A stretch of DNA of 64,000 bases, taken from Paenibacillus paridis (GTDB taxonomy: Bacteria > Bacillota > Bacilli > Paenibacillales > Paenibacillaceae). The stretch spans positions 65,129 to 129,128 of the forward strand of contig NZ_VCIX01000080.1 in NCBI RefSeq assembly GCF_006345825.1. The letters are read 5' to 3'. Shown in pieces: positions 18,457 through 27,563 of this stretch. The notes under the pieces were generated by a model. That model was given only the letters and a program-made list of their open reading frames with translations, made no database searches and had not been told where the DNA came from. Within the stretch, counting starts at the first letter, position 1. Each line of letters starts with the position of its first letter. The position numbers and the translations under genes were made by a program.

Positions 18457-19233
18457 TTATAATGAAATACTTAATGGAATCATATATAAGCCCGTCTCTT
18501 CATCCTGTTTCATCACGACATCAACGCCATAGGTTTTCTTAACGACCTCTTCTGTAATTACGGCTTCTGGGGTGCCTTCCGTCACGATTTGGCCTTCCTT
18601 CATGACAATAATCGTATCGCTGTAGCGAATAGCCTGATTAATATCATGCAGAACCATTACGATCGTTAAGCCATAGGATTGGTTCAAGGTACGAACGAGC
18701 TGCAAAATTTCAATCTGATAAAAAATGTCCAAAAATGTCGTCGGTTCGTCCAAAAACAAGATTTGCGTCTTTTGGGCAAGCGCCATCGCAATCCAGACAC
18801 GCTGCCGTTCCCCACCGGATAATTGATCCAGCTTAAGCGCCCGCTTCTGCTGCAAATTTGTACAGGTCAACGCCCACTCGATCGCTTGCTCATCCTCCTC
18901 CTCTGTCTGGCCGAGGAAGCTTCTGTGCGGCAGTCTGCCGAAGCTAACCAGCTTCTCCACCGTAAGATCGCTCGGTGCTTCATTCTGCTGGTGAACGACA
19001 GCCAGCCGCTTCGCCAGCTCTTTGGGCTTCGTCTGACTAAGCGCCTTCCCATCAAGCAGAATCTCTCCCGCTTTGGGCTTGTAGTTCTGTGACATCACGC
19101 CCAGCAGCGTTGATTTTCCGCAGCCATTCGGCCCAATAATGGTCGTCACCTTGCCAGGTGCGATTGTACTCGAAATTTGCTTAAGCTGGTCGTTCTTCTT
19201 ATCGTAGGAAAAGGTGACTTCTTTAATTTCCAT
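18457..19233 (-). CDS. Iron/heme ABC transporter ATP-binding protein (FecE type)
   Basis: The 258-residue ATPase powers the adjacent FecCD permease from the cytoplasmic face. Walker A is GPNGCGKST (about 35-43), the signature is LSGGERQR (about 139-146), Walker B is ILFLDEPTTFLD, and the H-loop is VMVLHD. The length fits the siderophore/heme/B12 class. Its start at 19233 lies inside the end of the permease gene (11-nt overlap), so translation is coupled. A GTG 12 nt upstream is possible but has its ribosome site too close. Confidence 0.95.
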   Translation of the reverse strand: MEIKEVTFSYDKKNDQLKQISSTIAPGKVTTIIGPNGCGKSTLLGVMSQNYKPKAGEILLDGKALSQTKPKELAKRLAVVHQQNEAPSDLTVEKLVSFGRLPHRSFLGQTEEEDEQAIEWALTCTNLQQKRALKLDQLSGGERQRVWIAMALAQKTQILFLDEPTTFLDIFYQIEILQLVRTLNQSYGLTIVMVLHDINQAIRYSDTIIVMKEGQIVTEGTPEAVITEEVVKKTYGVDVVMKQDEETGLYMIPLSISL

Positions 19234-20206
19234 GAACGCGATCACTCTTTCTAAGCATGAATATAAGGAAAGGACCGCCGATTACAGTCATAATAATCGA
19301 AGCGGGAATCTCCGTTGGCGCGAGAATCGTACGTCCCAAAGTGTCCGCGGTTAAAATAAGCAAGGCGCCGCCCAGAGCCGAGAAGGGAATCAAAACTTTG
19401 TGATCCGATCCTACCAGCAAGCGGGCAATATGCGGCACAAGCAAACCAACAAATGCAATCAAACCTCCGATTGCTGTAGCGACAGAGGCCAGCAGCACGG
19501 CGACGACCGAAATGAGCAAGCGTGCTCTCGTCACACGAAGCCCCAAATTTTTGGCCGTTTTGTCCTGAAGGCTGAGCATATTGCACCAAGAGCTGAGCAG
19601 CAAGGAAAGCAGTAAGCCGACAATGCCATAAATGGCAATAATATTGACATCCTGCCAGGTCTTCATCGTGAAAATTGAGGAAATCGCTTGGTTAACGCTT
19701 GTGACAGCATAGCTTCCCCGATAATTAAAGGACTGCCCGAGTCCAGTAAACGTGGCATTTATCGCGATCCCAACTAGAATCAGGCGCAGCGGACTGAGCC
19801 CGGATCGCCATGAGAGTGCATATACCAAGTAACAGGCAAACGCGCCACCGACAAACGAAAATAACGGCATCCAGAAAAACAGCCCCGGAAAAATCGTAAC
19901 GACCAGCAGCGAGACCAGACCCGCTCCGGATGAAATACCGATTACGCCTGCATCAGCGAGCGGATTTTTCATAACCGCTTGCAAGAGAACACCTGACACG
20001 GCTAGCGCAGCGCCGGTGAGCATAGAAACAATAATGCGGGGAAACCTTAAATCTTTAATGACCTCAACATGCTCATTCGTTCCTGACAACAAGCCTTGTA
20101 TAAGCTCGATGGCAGATACTTTAATGCTGCCTGTCATCGCAGATACAACGATGGCCGCCAACAGCAAAATGGCAATAATAACAAAGCTTCCGATCTTCTT
20201 AACCAT
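19223..20206 (-). CDS. Iron/heme ABC transporter permease (FecCD family)
   Basis: This 327-residue polytopic membrane protein has about 9-10 hydrophobic helices. It carries the family's RFPRIIVSMLTGAALAVSG start, the NPLADAGVIGISSGAG loop and the GLIAFVGLLVPHIARLLVG segment that contacts the ATPase. It would form the channel for heme or a heme-like iron complex delivered by the upstream IsdE-like lipoprotein. The ATG at 20206 (GGAAG 6 nt upstream) is preferred to a TTG 6 nt earlier. It overlaps the ATPase gene downstream. Confidence 0.95.
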   Translation of the reverse strand: MVKKIGSFVIIAILLLAAIVVSAMTGSIKVSAIELIQGLLSGTNEHVEVIKDLRFPRIIVSMLTGAALAVSGVLLQAVMKNPLADAGVIGISSGAGLVSLLVVTIFPGLFFWMPLFSFVGGAFACYLVYALSWRSGLSPLRLILVGIAINATFTGLGQSFNYRGSYAVTSVNQAISSIFTMKTWQDVNIIAIYGIVGLLLSLLLSSWCNMLSLQDKTAKNLGLRVTRARLLISVVAVLLASVATAIGGLIAFVGLLVPHIARLLVGSDHKVLIPFSALGGALLILTADTLGRTILAPTEIPASIIMTVIGGPFLIFMLRKSDRVHGN

Positions 20207-20256
20207 AGCCAACTTCCTTCGTCTAGTGATCGATCTGCAAGCGTCTCTCTATACGC

Positions 20257-21168
20257 TTAGGGATAAAGCATGCCCATCAAAGCATCAATGGTATCTACCG
20301 CAAACAAATTGCCTGTCGTACCGAACAAAGCCTCTTCCAAATCATACACACGATCATTTTGTACGGCCTTGAAATGCTTCCAAATGTCGTTTTTCTGGAA
20401 TTCCTTGTCGAACATTTTTACAACCTCTTCAGGCATGCCATGAGCGGCGCGCAAAATCACATCAGGATTGGAATTGTGTAAATATTCCGTGTTGGAAGCC
20501 AGGTATTCTACATCCTCGCCCTGAGCGATATTAACCCCACCAGCCAAACGAACCAAGTCGCCAATATACGATTTTTCGGTGGCAACAAGGTAACTGCCGG
20601 GTACGCCAAGCAAAATGAGTACGGTCGGTTTTTCTTTTCCTTCCGTTGCTTCTTTAATTTCTGCTACCTTTGCATCAAATCTATCTATAATGACTTGAGC
20701 CTGCGCTTGCTTGCCATAGGTTTCTCCAAGCTTTTTCAGCTCTTGATTCAAACTTTCTACACTAGTCAGATTAAGAAAATTCGCTTGCATCCCTGCCGCT
20801 TCAAATACCGGCTTCAAATCATATTCCAGCGTCGTGACCGACAATACCTCCGTTGGCTTGAGTGACTTCACCAGTTCCATATCCGGGCTCATCGGGTTTC
20901 CAACTCGCGTCACATCCTCGTACCGAGCAGGCAGTTCCTTTGAGCTTGTCGGAACGCCTACCAGCTCCACCTCAAGCGCATCAAGCATTTGGGTAATGGC
21001 TACTGTCGTGGAGATGACCCGCTGCTCCGGTGCTGCTGTGGCCTCTGGGCTACTTGATGCTTCCGATTGCGTCTGGTTTTTTGTAGCTGCGCTCCCCACA
21101 TTAGAGCATCCCGCAAGTAAAATAAAAACTAATAGCAGCAAGAAACCATACCATTTCTTCTTGTTCAT
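20257..21168 (-). CDS. isdE: IsdE-like heme-binding lipoprotein
   Basis: The 303-residue ABC substrate-binding protein (PF01497 fold) has a lipoprotein signal peptide with lipobox LLAGC. A Met in VGNPMSPDM and a His in AAHGMPEEV match the positions of the Met/His heme ligands described for S. aureus IsdE, so the cargo is probably heme. It lies 50 bp upstream of the permease and just after the NEAT/SLH receptor, the expected order for surface capture followed by import. The protein is paralogous to the lipoprotein of the divergent operon at 26.6 kb. Confidence 0.88.
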   Translation of the reverse strand: MNKKKWYGFLLLLVFILLAGCSNVGSAATKNQTQSEASSSPEATAAPEQRVISTTVAITQMLDALEVELVGVPTSSKELPARYEDVTRVGNPMSPDMELVKSLKPTEVLSVTTLEYDLKPVFEAAGMQANFLNLTSVESLNQELKKLGETYGKQAQAQVIIDRFDAKVAEIKEATEGKEKPTVLILLGVPGSYLVATEKSYIGDLVRLAGGVNIAQGEDVEYLASNTEYLHNSNPDVILRAAHGMPEEVVKMFDKEFQKNDIWKHFKAVQNDRVYDLEEALFGTTGNLFAVDTIDALMGMLYP

Positions 21169-21210
21169 CCGGACCGCTCACTCCCCTCTATACATCGCTA
21201 ATAGCATGAC

Positions 21211-21236
21211 GAGGACACCGGGTTTCCGGCATCCTC
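21211..21236 (-). other. Intercistronic stem-loop between the NEAT/SLH receptor and isdE genes
   Basis: An 11-bp stem with two G-U pairs (21211-21221 with 21226-21236) and a 4-nt loop lies between the receptor stop and the lipoprotein start. There is no T-run, so it is more likely an mRNA-processing or stability element, or a partial attenuator, than a full terminator. Confidence 0.5.
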
Positions 21237-21271
21237 GCAGCAGCTATCGTGTAGTTTAATTCCTATTGCTC

Positions 21272-24200
21272 TTACTTTTGTTCAAGCAGTTTCATCACTA
21301 GCGTAAGCGCCTCGGCGCGAGTTGCGTTTGCATTAGGATCAAAGGTGTTATTTCCTTTTCCTTGAATGAAGCCCGCTGCAACTGCTGCAGCAACTTCTTT
21401 CTTCGCCCAAGCAGGAACCGCACTTGCATCCGCAAAACTTAGAGCCGCATCCTCTTTCGTCTCAAGCTTCGCTGCACGAACGATAATGACAGCTAGCTCA
21501 GAACGTGTAATTTGATTGCTTCCGCGGAAGGTCTGATCGTCATAGCCGCCAACTAAACCGGCAGCTACGGCGCTTTCCACATGTGACTTCGCCCATGTTG
21601 GTACTAGGTTTCCATCGTTGAACGTTGATGCGGTAGTGCTTGCAGGAAGCTTCAACGCGCGGCTGATAAGTACCGCGAACTCGGAACGCGTAATCACGCC
21701 GTTCGGACGGAACTTGCCATCCTCATAGCCTGCAACAATACCTAGGGACAAAGCCTTCGTAATGGCAGCTTCAGCCCAGTGTCCTTGAATATCTTTCAAG
21801 GACGTAGCGAGTGGTTCAGTTGCTTCTTCTTCTTTGTCTTTGTCCTCATCATCGTCTGGATCTAACACGCCGCCACCGCTTAACGGGCTAATGCTAGCTT
21901 CATTAAATTGAATTTGAATGTTGTACTCGTGGTTATAGCTCATTTCTGGCCAATCAATTTTCACCCAGCCATCCATGATTTTCGATAGATCCGATACAGG
22001 GAAAGATACGACGCGCGTATTTTTATCTGCATTTCTGTTTTCAACACTTACATTCGCACCGTTAAACATCAAACCGGTAATTTGTTTATCTTGCTTCAAC
22101 GTAAGATGAATACGTTTGTTGCCGCCGGTTACTTGAAGCTTAGCCGTTGGAATGATGTAATCCTGCATAACCGAATTCTCATCCGTGCCATACTTCAAAA
22201 TTCTAACACTGATGCTGTACTGTCCATCCGCTAACCCCGTGCCCGGTGTTGTTGTTCCTGGATCTGTTCCAGGGCCAGTACCCGGTCCTGTCGTTACTTC
22301 CGACACGATATTAGCGAGCTGCATAGCGTAACTTACCTCTGAAGTCGTTCCGCCTTCCGTAACATCAATAACGAGAGAGTAAGGAGCGTTAAGATCCTGC
22401 ACCTTGAATTGAACTGGTGAAGCTATAGCAGGAGATGCAACTGTAGACGCAACTGAGAATAAAGCTGCTGTTTTGGAATAGGCCAGAGTCAATGCTTGCG
22501 GAAGCAAAGATGACCCTACCGGTAATATTTCTTCATTCGTATTTCGGTTAATCAACTTTTTAATTTGAACGCCCTCTTTTGGCGTAAAGCTAAGTGTGTT
22601 ATTGCCATTTCCGATTACCAGACTGCCTGCTGTTTCCAAATGCTTAGCGAAATCCTGGTTAGGTGATTTAAATTGAACCCCATAGCCACCGCTCGCAAAA
22701 TGTTTGGAAACTTTGAATATATCCAAAGCTTGCTCAAGCTCCTCCGCTGCCTTATCGACTGCTTGCTGGGAAGCAAGCTCCGCTACTGCTGTCTCAGCAG
22801 CTGTAATTGCCGTAGAAAGTATCGCTTTCGAGCCGGCAATGTAGCTGCCTGCTTCGCTACCTTCAACCGCTGCAGCATAAGCTGCTTTGGCGGTAATCAG
22901 CCCTTGCTTCAAGGTAGAAGCATCAACCTCTATCGGCGTATTTGGCTCTTCAATGTTCTCATTCGTCGCTTGCAACGAGGTTTCATCCAAACTCAGCTGA
23001 ACATCATATTCGTGGAAATAATTCTGCTCCGCCCACTCGATTTTCACCCAGCCCTCAAGCTTCTCAGACAAGCTCGGCACTACAAAATAAACGACCCGTG
23101 TATTGTTCGCTTCATCATGGCTTGCCACTTGAACATTTTGACCGTTGAACTTCATGCCGGTAATTTCTTTGTCCTGTTTGACAGTAAAGAACAGCTTCTT
23201 CGTGTTACCTGATACCTTCAATAGGCCTGGGCTTACAACATAATCCTGCATGACAGAGTTCTCATCAGTGCCAAACTTTAAAATTTTAAAATCGATCAAA
23301 TAATTCCCATCTGGAAGTGCGCTAATTACAGAATCTTTAAAGACAGTAACCGCTGCTTTAAGCGCAACTACTGCGCCATCAATTTGAGTTTGCGTGCTGC
23401 TAATATTTATTGCAATTGCGTTAGCTGCATCTATTGCGCTCTGCAATGTTGCCTTGGATTCAGCAGTGTATTCGCCTGATTCCATACCAATCTTAGCGTT
23501 TTTGTGCACTTCTTTGGCATCGGCAACCGCTTGGGTTAGTTCGGCCCGGTTAATATTGTTGAAGATCAAACGAATATCATGCGTACGGTCGTAGTTTTGT
23601 GCAGGCACGACTGTCCGTACCTTTGCCGCGATCGTTTCGGTCAAGCTCTCCAGCTTGAACTTCACAACTCTTTCATTCACAGCTTCGTTTGTGCTTAAAA
23701 TTTCCGAATCTACAAACTCTCCGCCTTGCATTACTTTAAACTCTGCAACAGATGAGCTTGATTTGATCGTAAAGACTGCATAAGTCGAGCCATTTTCCTT
23801 AAATACTGTAGCTGGTCTAACGAAATAGCTCTCCATTGTGGAGTAAACGTTATCGGTTGCATGCAGCGCCGAGAAATATACTAGTTTGGAATCCGTCTCT
23901 TCAATGACAGACGCTTTAAAGGCTGTAACTGCCGCTTTCAGCACAAGTACTGCTTCATCAATTTGCGCTTGTGAGCTGCCAGTGTTTGCTGCAATCGCAT
24001 CAGCTGAATTAAACGCGTTCTGCAATGCTGCTTTGGATTCAGCGGAATAATCTCCTGATTCCGTACCAACGGTCGCCTTGTTGTGCAGTACTTTGGCATC
24101 CGCAACCGCTTGGGTTAGCTCTGCCCGGTTAATGTTGTTGAAGATCAAACGAATATCATGCGTACGGTCGTAGTTTTGCGCAGGCACGACTGTCCGGACC

Positions 24201-26149
24201 TTCGCTGCGATCGTTTCGGTCAAGCTCTCCAGTTTGATTTTCACGACTCTTTCATTCGCCGCTTCGTTTGTGCTTAAAATTTCCGAATCCGCATAAACTC
24301 CGTCCTGCATCACTTTAAACTCTGCAACAGATGAGCTTGATTTGATCGTAAAGACCGCATAAGTCGAACCATTTTCCGTAAAGACGGATGCTGGTTTAGA
24401 GAAATAGCTCTCCATTGTAGAGTAAGCGTTATTGGTTGCATGCAGCGCAGAGAAATAGACGGGGCGAGAAGCCGACGCTTTGAATTGATCTATTGCGTTC
24501 TGCAAAGCAGCAGTCGCTGTCGTCAATTCTGTTTTGGTTGCCGCCGCATTGCCGCTAACCGATTTGCTGTTTGCTAGCGCTGCTGCTAAGGCTGCCTTAG
24601 CGCTAGTAGAATATTGGCCTGTTTGCGTGCCTTCAATTGCTTGGTCATGTAAGGCTTGAGCTGATGACTCCACAGCATTTAATGCTGCCAGCTCTACATC
24701 ATTAAAGTTCAAGTAAGCAACCTTTTGCTCCGCAGAACCTATCAGGTTGTAATAAACAGCGACAAACCCGCTTGTAATCGCCGTATTACTGCTATTAAAT
24801 ATCAATTGACCTGTAAAGGAGCCAGTTGGACCTTCACTTTTGCTAACTTCACCAAACTTTGATTGCGAAGCGCTAAATGTGAGCAGTCCGGTGTTTCTAG
24901 GCTGCAAATAATAAACGCTCGATAGATCAACACCCGCACTATTTGGAATTGTGATATTGGCATATAACTTGCTTCCCGATTTCAAAATGGTTGCTTTAGG
25001 CCCGAAAGTGGCTGTTTGCCCCGTAGATACAATCCCTGTTGGGATAATCGCGTCAAGTACCTTAAGTGATACATCGCCTAACGATACGATAGCATCGCTG
25101 TAAAAGTTGGTTAAATTATTTTTTAACAAGTAAATCGCCGAATCTATATGATCCTGCGTAGCCAGTTCAGAGTTCAAAACCGTTTCGGCATTAACGATGT
25201 AGTCCAAGAAACTATTTTTTACATTGGCAGGATATTCTCCAATAGACCGCACAGCTGTATTTCCGCTTGCATCACCAAATATCTTTGCTTGCTGTTGAAT
25301 AGCTCTGCTGTCCGTGATCATCTGCTGTAATTTATCTTTTGTTACGGTGACGAGCATTAGCTCGTAAGTTTGTGCCGCTTTGAAGAGTGAGGCATAGGCT
25401 GCCTGTATCGCATCATCAGCAGGAGTGTTATCTGCTACTGCTTTGGCGGAAACAATGGCTTGATATAGCGAAACTTTGGAGCCTGGCGCATAATTTCCAT
25501 TAGCCAGCCCCTCGCTAGTATTGTCATAAACAGATTGCGTTACGGATATCAGCTCATTAAGCATAGCTATATCTGCTGTTGGGGGCTCTTCATTCCCGCC
25601 AGACCCTACGGGTATGATAGGAAGCCCTTCTGTATAGATCTGCAATTGAGCATTATACCAGTTGTTATAAGTAAAGTTTGGAATAGTAGTAATATTTATG
25701 TGCATAAGAACTTCTTTTTTCATGAGAAGGTTATCAATCGGAATAGCGACCGTACCAAACGCTCCGTTCACGTTCGTAATAGGTGTATAATCCTTAGCTA
25801 CATACTCATCCTTCTTGTAATCGTCAGCCGATGCATAAGTATAAGGAATGCTTTTCTCTTTCCCTTGTTCTAGATAACCTAGATACTTAAACCAATCATA
25901 GCTGCTGAACTCATTTTGAAAAGTAATGACGCCATTTTTGACAATTAATTTGCCTGAATCGGGAACAACAAAATTTTGCATGTAAGAGTCCTTATCAGAG
26001 TTATCCGCCAAATATCTGAATTTAACCGGATACTCCCCATCCGCCAGCGTAACCGCTGGGGTAGCTGACACCGCTCCCACATTAACTATGGAAAGCAAGA
26101 CCACTGCCGCCAATAGCATAGCAACCCATTTTTTAAACTGTATTTTCAA
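21272..26149 (-). CDS. Multi-NEAT, SLH-anchored surface heme receptor (1625 aa)
   Basis: In order: a signal peptide (1-29); NEAT 1 (~35-180, heme strand YNNWY); helical FIVAR-like spacers; a beta domain (~355-490); NEAT 2 and NEAT 3, near-identical 193-residue tandem units (~560-940) with YDRTH instead of YxxxY; NEAT 4 (~945-1070, YFHEY); a divergent NEAT-like part (~1150-1290); NEAT 5 (~1310-1420, YNHEY); and three SLH domains (~1440-1625) that should fix it to wall polymers. It resembles SLH-NEAT receptors of the B. anthracis BslK / B. cereus IlsA kind but is much larger. It is the first gene of the Fur-regulated operon. The start is TTG at 26149 with GAGGAG about 10 nt upstream; no in-frame ATG gives a proper signal peptide. 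Heme capture from hemoproteins is inferred. Confidence 0.92.
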   Translation of the reverse strand: MKIQFKKWVAMLLAAVVLLSIVNVGAVSATPAVTLADGEYPVKFRYLADNSDKDSYMQNFVVPDSGKLIVKNGVITFQNEFSSYDWFKYLGYLEQGKEKSIPYTYASADDYKKDEYVAKDYTPITNVNGAFGTVAIPIDNLLMKKEVLMHINITTIPNFTYNNWYNAQLQIYTEGLPIIPVGSGGNEEPPTADIAMLNELISVTQSVYDNTSEGLANGNYAPGSKVSLYQAIVSAKAVADNTPADDAIQAAYASLFKAAQTYELMLVTVTKDKLQQMITDSRAIQQQAKIFGDASGNTAVRSIGEYPANVKNSFLDYIVNAETVLNSELATQDHIDSAIYLLKNNLTNFYSDAIVSLGDVSLKVLDAIIPTGIVSTGQTATFGPKATILKSGSKLYANITIPNSAGVDLSSVYYLQPRNTGLLTFSASQSKFGEVSKSEGPTGSFTGQLIFNSSNTAITSGFVAVYYNLIGSAEQKVAYLNFNDVELAALNAVESSAQALHDQAIEGTQTGQYSTSAKAALAAALANSKSVSGNAAATKTELTTATAALQNAIDQFKASASRPVYFSALHATNNAYSTMESYFSKPASVFTENGSTYAVFTIKSSSSVAEFKVMQDGVYADSEILSTNEAANERVVKIKLESLTETIAAKVRTVVPAQNYDRTHDIRLIFNNINRAELTQAVADAKVLHNKATVGTESGDYSAESKAALQNAFNSADAIAANTGSSQAQIDEAVLVLKAAVTAFKASVIEETDSKLVYFSALHATDNVYSTMESYFVRPATVFKENGSTYAVFTIKSSSSVAEFKVMQGGEFVDSEILSTNEAVNERVVKFKLESLTETIAAKVRTVVPAQNYDRTHDIRLIFNNINRAELTQAVADAKEVHKNAKIGMESGEYTAESKATLQSAIDAANAIAINISSTQTQIDGAVVALKAAVTVFKDSVISALPDGNYLIDFKILKFGTDENSVMQDYVVSPGLLKVSGNTKKLFFTVKQDKEITGMKFNGQNVQVASHDEANNTRVVYFVVPSLSEKLEGWVKIEWAEQNYFHEYDVQLSLDETSLQATNENIEEPNTPIEVDASTLKQGLITAKAAYAAAVEGSEAGSYIAGSKAILSTAITAAETAVAELASQQAVDKAAEELEQALDIFKVSKHFASGGYGVQFKSPNQDFAKHLETAGSLVIGNGNNTLSFTPKEGVQIKKLINRNTNEEILPVGSSLLPQALTLAYSKTAALFSVASTVASPAIASPVQFKVQDLNAPYSLVIDVTEGGTTSEVSYAMQLANIVSEVTTGPGTGPGTDPGTTTPGTGLADGQYSISVRILKYGTDENSVMQDYIIPTAKLQVTGGNKRIHLTLKQDKQITGLMFNGANVSVENRNADKNTRVVSFPVSDLSKIMDGWVKIDWPEMSYNHEYNIQIQFNEASISPLSGGGVLDPDDDEDKDKEEEATEPLATSLKDIQGHWAEAAITKALSLGIVAGYEDGKFRPNGVITRSEFAVLISRALKLPASTTASTFNDGNLVPTWAKSHVESAVAAGLVGGYDDQTFRGSNQITRSELAVIIVRAAKLETKEDAALSFADASAVPAWAKKEVAAAVAAGFIQGKGNNTFDPNANATRAEALTLVMKLLEQK
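23313..24470 (-). repeat. Tandem duplication of a NEAT plus FIVAR unit (2 x 579 bp)
   Basis: Two adjacent copies, about 23892-24470 and 23313-23891, encode nearly the same 193 residues (VYFSALHAT to the end of the helical spacer). Long stretches are identical at the DNA level, for example around 23561 and 24140, so the duplication is recent or is maintained by gene conversion. Confidence 0.85.
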
Positions 26150-26194
26150 CTCTATGACACTCCTCTTTGTTGGTTTGAGAAAGCTAAATCACTA

Positions 26195-26223
26195 AATTTA
26201 CAGTTAATGATTATCATTCTCAA
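26195..26223 (-). promoter_or_regulatory. Promoter with Fur box, NEAT/isdE operon
   Basis: The sequence at 26203-26221 matches the 19-bp Fur consensus GATAATGATAATCATTATC at 16 positions. On the minus strand a sigma-A promoter TTGAGA (26223-26218)-N17-TAAATT (26200-26195) spans it, so Fur-Fe would occlude RNA polymerase. A second TTGACA lies at 26234-26229. Confidence 0.8.
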
Positions 26224-26523
26224 TATATTGTCAAAAAAAATAACATACTTCTCTGAAGCCTGCCCAACCTCTTCCTTGAACAGCACCGCTTACCTAGCAT
26301 TGCTGTTCCATGATAGAAATCATCGTAGCCCCATGTCTCTATTTTTTTCTTATAAACCCGCACCTCTTCCAAAAATGTTCGGCTCGTTAAACTCGTTATA
26401 GATATTACTTCAAAATTTTAGTAGCCGTCAACCGTTATTAAATTTTTAAATAGTGCGCATTTTCAAGCGTTAGCTATGCTATCCTATATGGAAATTATAA
26501 ACAGATGATGCGGCAGAAATATA

Positions 26524-26578
26524 TTGACAGAGCTAGCGTCTTTCACTATCCTTATAAATGATATTGATAATCACTATC
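26524..26578 (+). promoter_or_regulatory. Promoter with Fur box, second heme/iron importer operon
   Basis: TTGACA (26524-26529), a 17-nt spacer and TATCCT (26547-26552) are followed by a Fur box at 26560-26578 with 17 of 19 consensus matches. The 453-base gap 26150-26602 between the divergent operons holds the two promoters. I see nothing else in 26240-26520. Confidence 0.85.
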
Positions 26579-26602
26579 ATTTATTTTGGTTTGGAGGGCT
26601 CT

Positions 26603-27553
26603 ATGAAGAAAGGCTTGCTTATTTGCTGTGCTGCTTTTGTATTATCACTTACTGCTTGCAGTGTTGGAGCGGGCGGCTCAGGCCAAGGCGCTAACCAACA
26701 GCATGCGCTTATCCAAATTGAGGATTTTGCCAATCGCAAAATCGCTTTCGATCAGGTTCCACACAACATTGTTGCGCTCAGCAACGGGGAGACGGACATT
26801 ATTTATGCTTTGGGCGGAGAGCTCGTCGGCAGGCCCACCTCTACTACCCCGCTAGCAACACAAGCGGCTGAACAAGTCGAGCAGATTGGATCTGCGCATG
26901 AGGTGGATTTGGAGAAAATTACGCTGCTCCGTGCTGACGTCGTGCTTGGCAACAACCCGATGAATACGAAGGATGTGCCTATTCTGGAAGGAGTCGGTAC
27001 CAAGGTCATTCTAACCAGCGCAAACTCGGTTAACGAAATTGAGAAGCAGATCGAGCTGTTCGGTCAGCTCCTTCAGAAAGAAGAGCGTGCTTCTGAACTC
27101 GTTCAGGAAATAGAGAAAAAGTTGAAGGAGTATGATACCGAGCCGGGAGGCACGAAGCCAAGAGCACTGCTCGTATACGGTGCGCCCGGCACTTATATGG
27201 CCGCCCTGCCTAATTCACTAAGCGGCAACATTCTAGAGCTGGCCGGCGGCACGAATATCGCATCCGACTATCCCAGCCTGCAAAGCTACCCCCAGTATGC
27301 CCAGCTCAATTCGGAGCGAATTGTTGAGGCTAATCCACAGCTCATCCTGATTATGACGCACGGCAATCCGGATGAAGTGAAAAAAGGCTTCCTCAAGGAA
27401 ATGCAGTCTAATCCTGCTTGGAGCAGCCTAGAAGCCGTTAAGCAAAATAAAGTGGAAGTGCTGCCGTCCGATTTATTCGGCTCCAATCCGGGAACCCGCA
27501 TCATGGAATCGCTTGACTACCTGCATGAGAAGCTCGAAGGGTTAAAGCAATGA
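26603..27553 (+). CDS. Heme/iron-complex-binding lipoprotein
   Basis: The 316-residue substrate-binding protein (PF01497 fold) has a lipoprotein signal (MKKGLLICCAAFVLSLTAC). It is clearly paralogous to the IsdE-like protein on the opposite strand, sharing the GAPGTYM, AGGTNIA and THGNPDEVKK segments. A Met (NNPMNTKD) and this His sit where IsdE has its heme ligands, so heme is the most likely cargo, though a siderophore cannot be excluded. The ATG at 26603 follows GGAGGG by 4-5 nt; the in-frame extension upstream covers the Fur box and is not coding. It is first in a three-gene operon with a permease and a fused ATPase/monooxygenase. Confidence 0.9.
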   Translation: MKKGLLICCAAFVLSLTACSVGAGGSGQGANQQHALIQIEDFANRKIAFDQVPHNIVALSNGETDIIYALGGELVGRPTSTTPLATQAAEQVEQIGSAHEVDLEKITLLRADVVLGNNPMNTKDVPILEGVGTKVILTSANSVNEIEKQIELFGQLLQKEERASELVQEIEKKLKEYDTEPGGTKPRALLVYGAPGTYMAALPNSLSGNILELAGGTNIASDYPSLQSYPQYAQLNSERIVEANPQLILIMTHGNPDEVKKGFLKEMQSNPAWSSLEAVKQNKVEVLPSDLFGSNPGTRIMESLDYLHEKLEGLKQ

Positions 27554-27563
27554 GAGGATTGAC

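Noticed and set aside
22673..23212. Plus-strand open frame of ~180 codons inside the NEAT/SLH gene
   Set aside because: It is a shadow of the repeat-rich coding strand and has no start signal.
23313..24470. Repeats considered as a CRISPR-like array
   Set aside because: The two units are 579-bp in-frame coding duplications, not short repeats with spacers.
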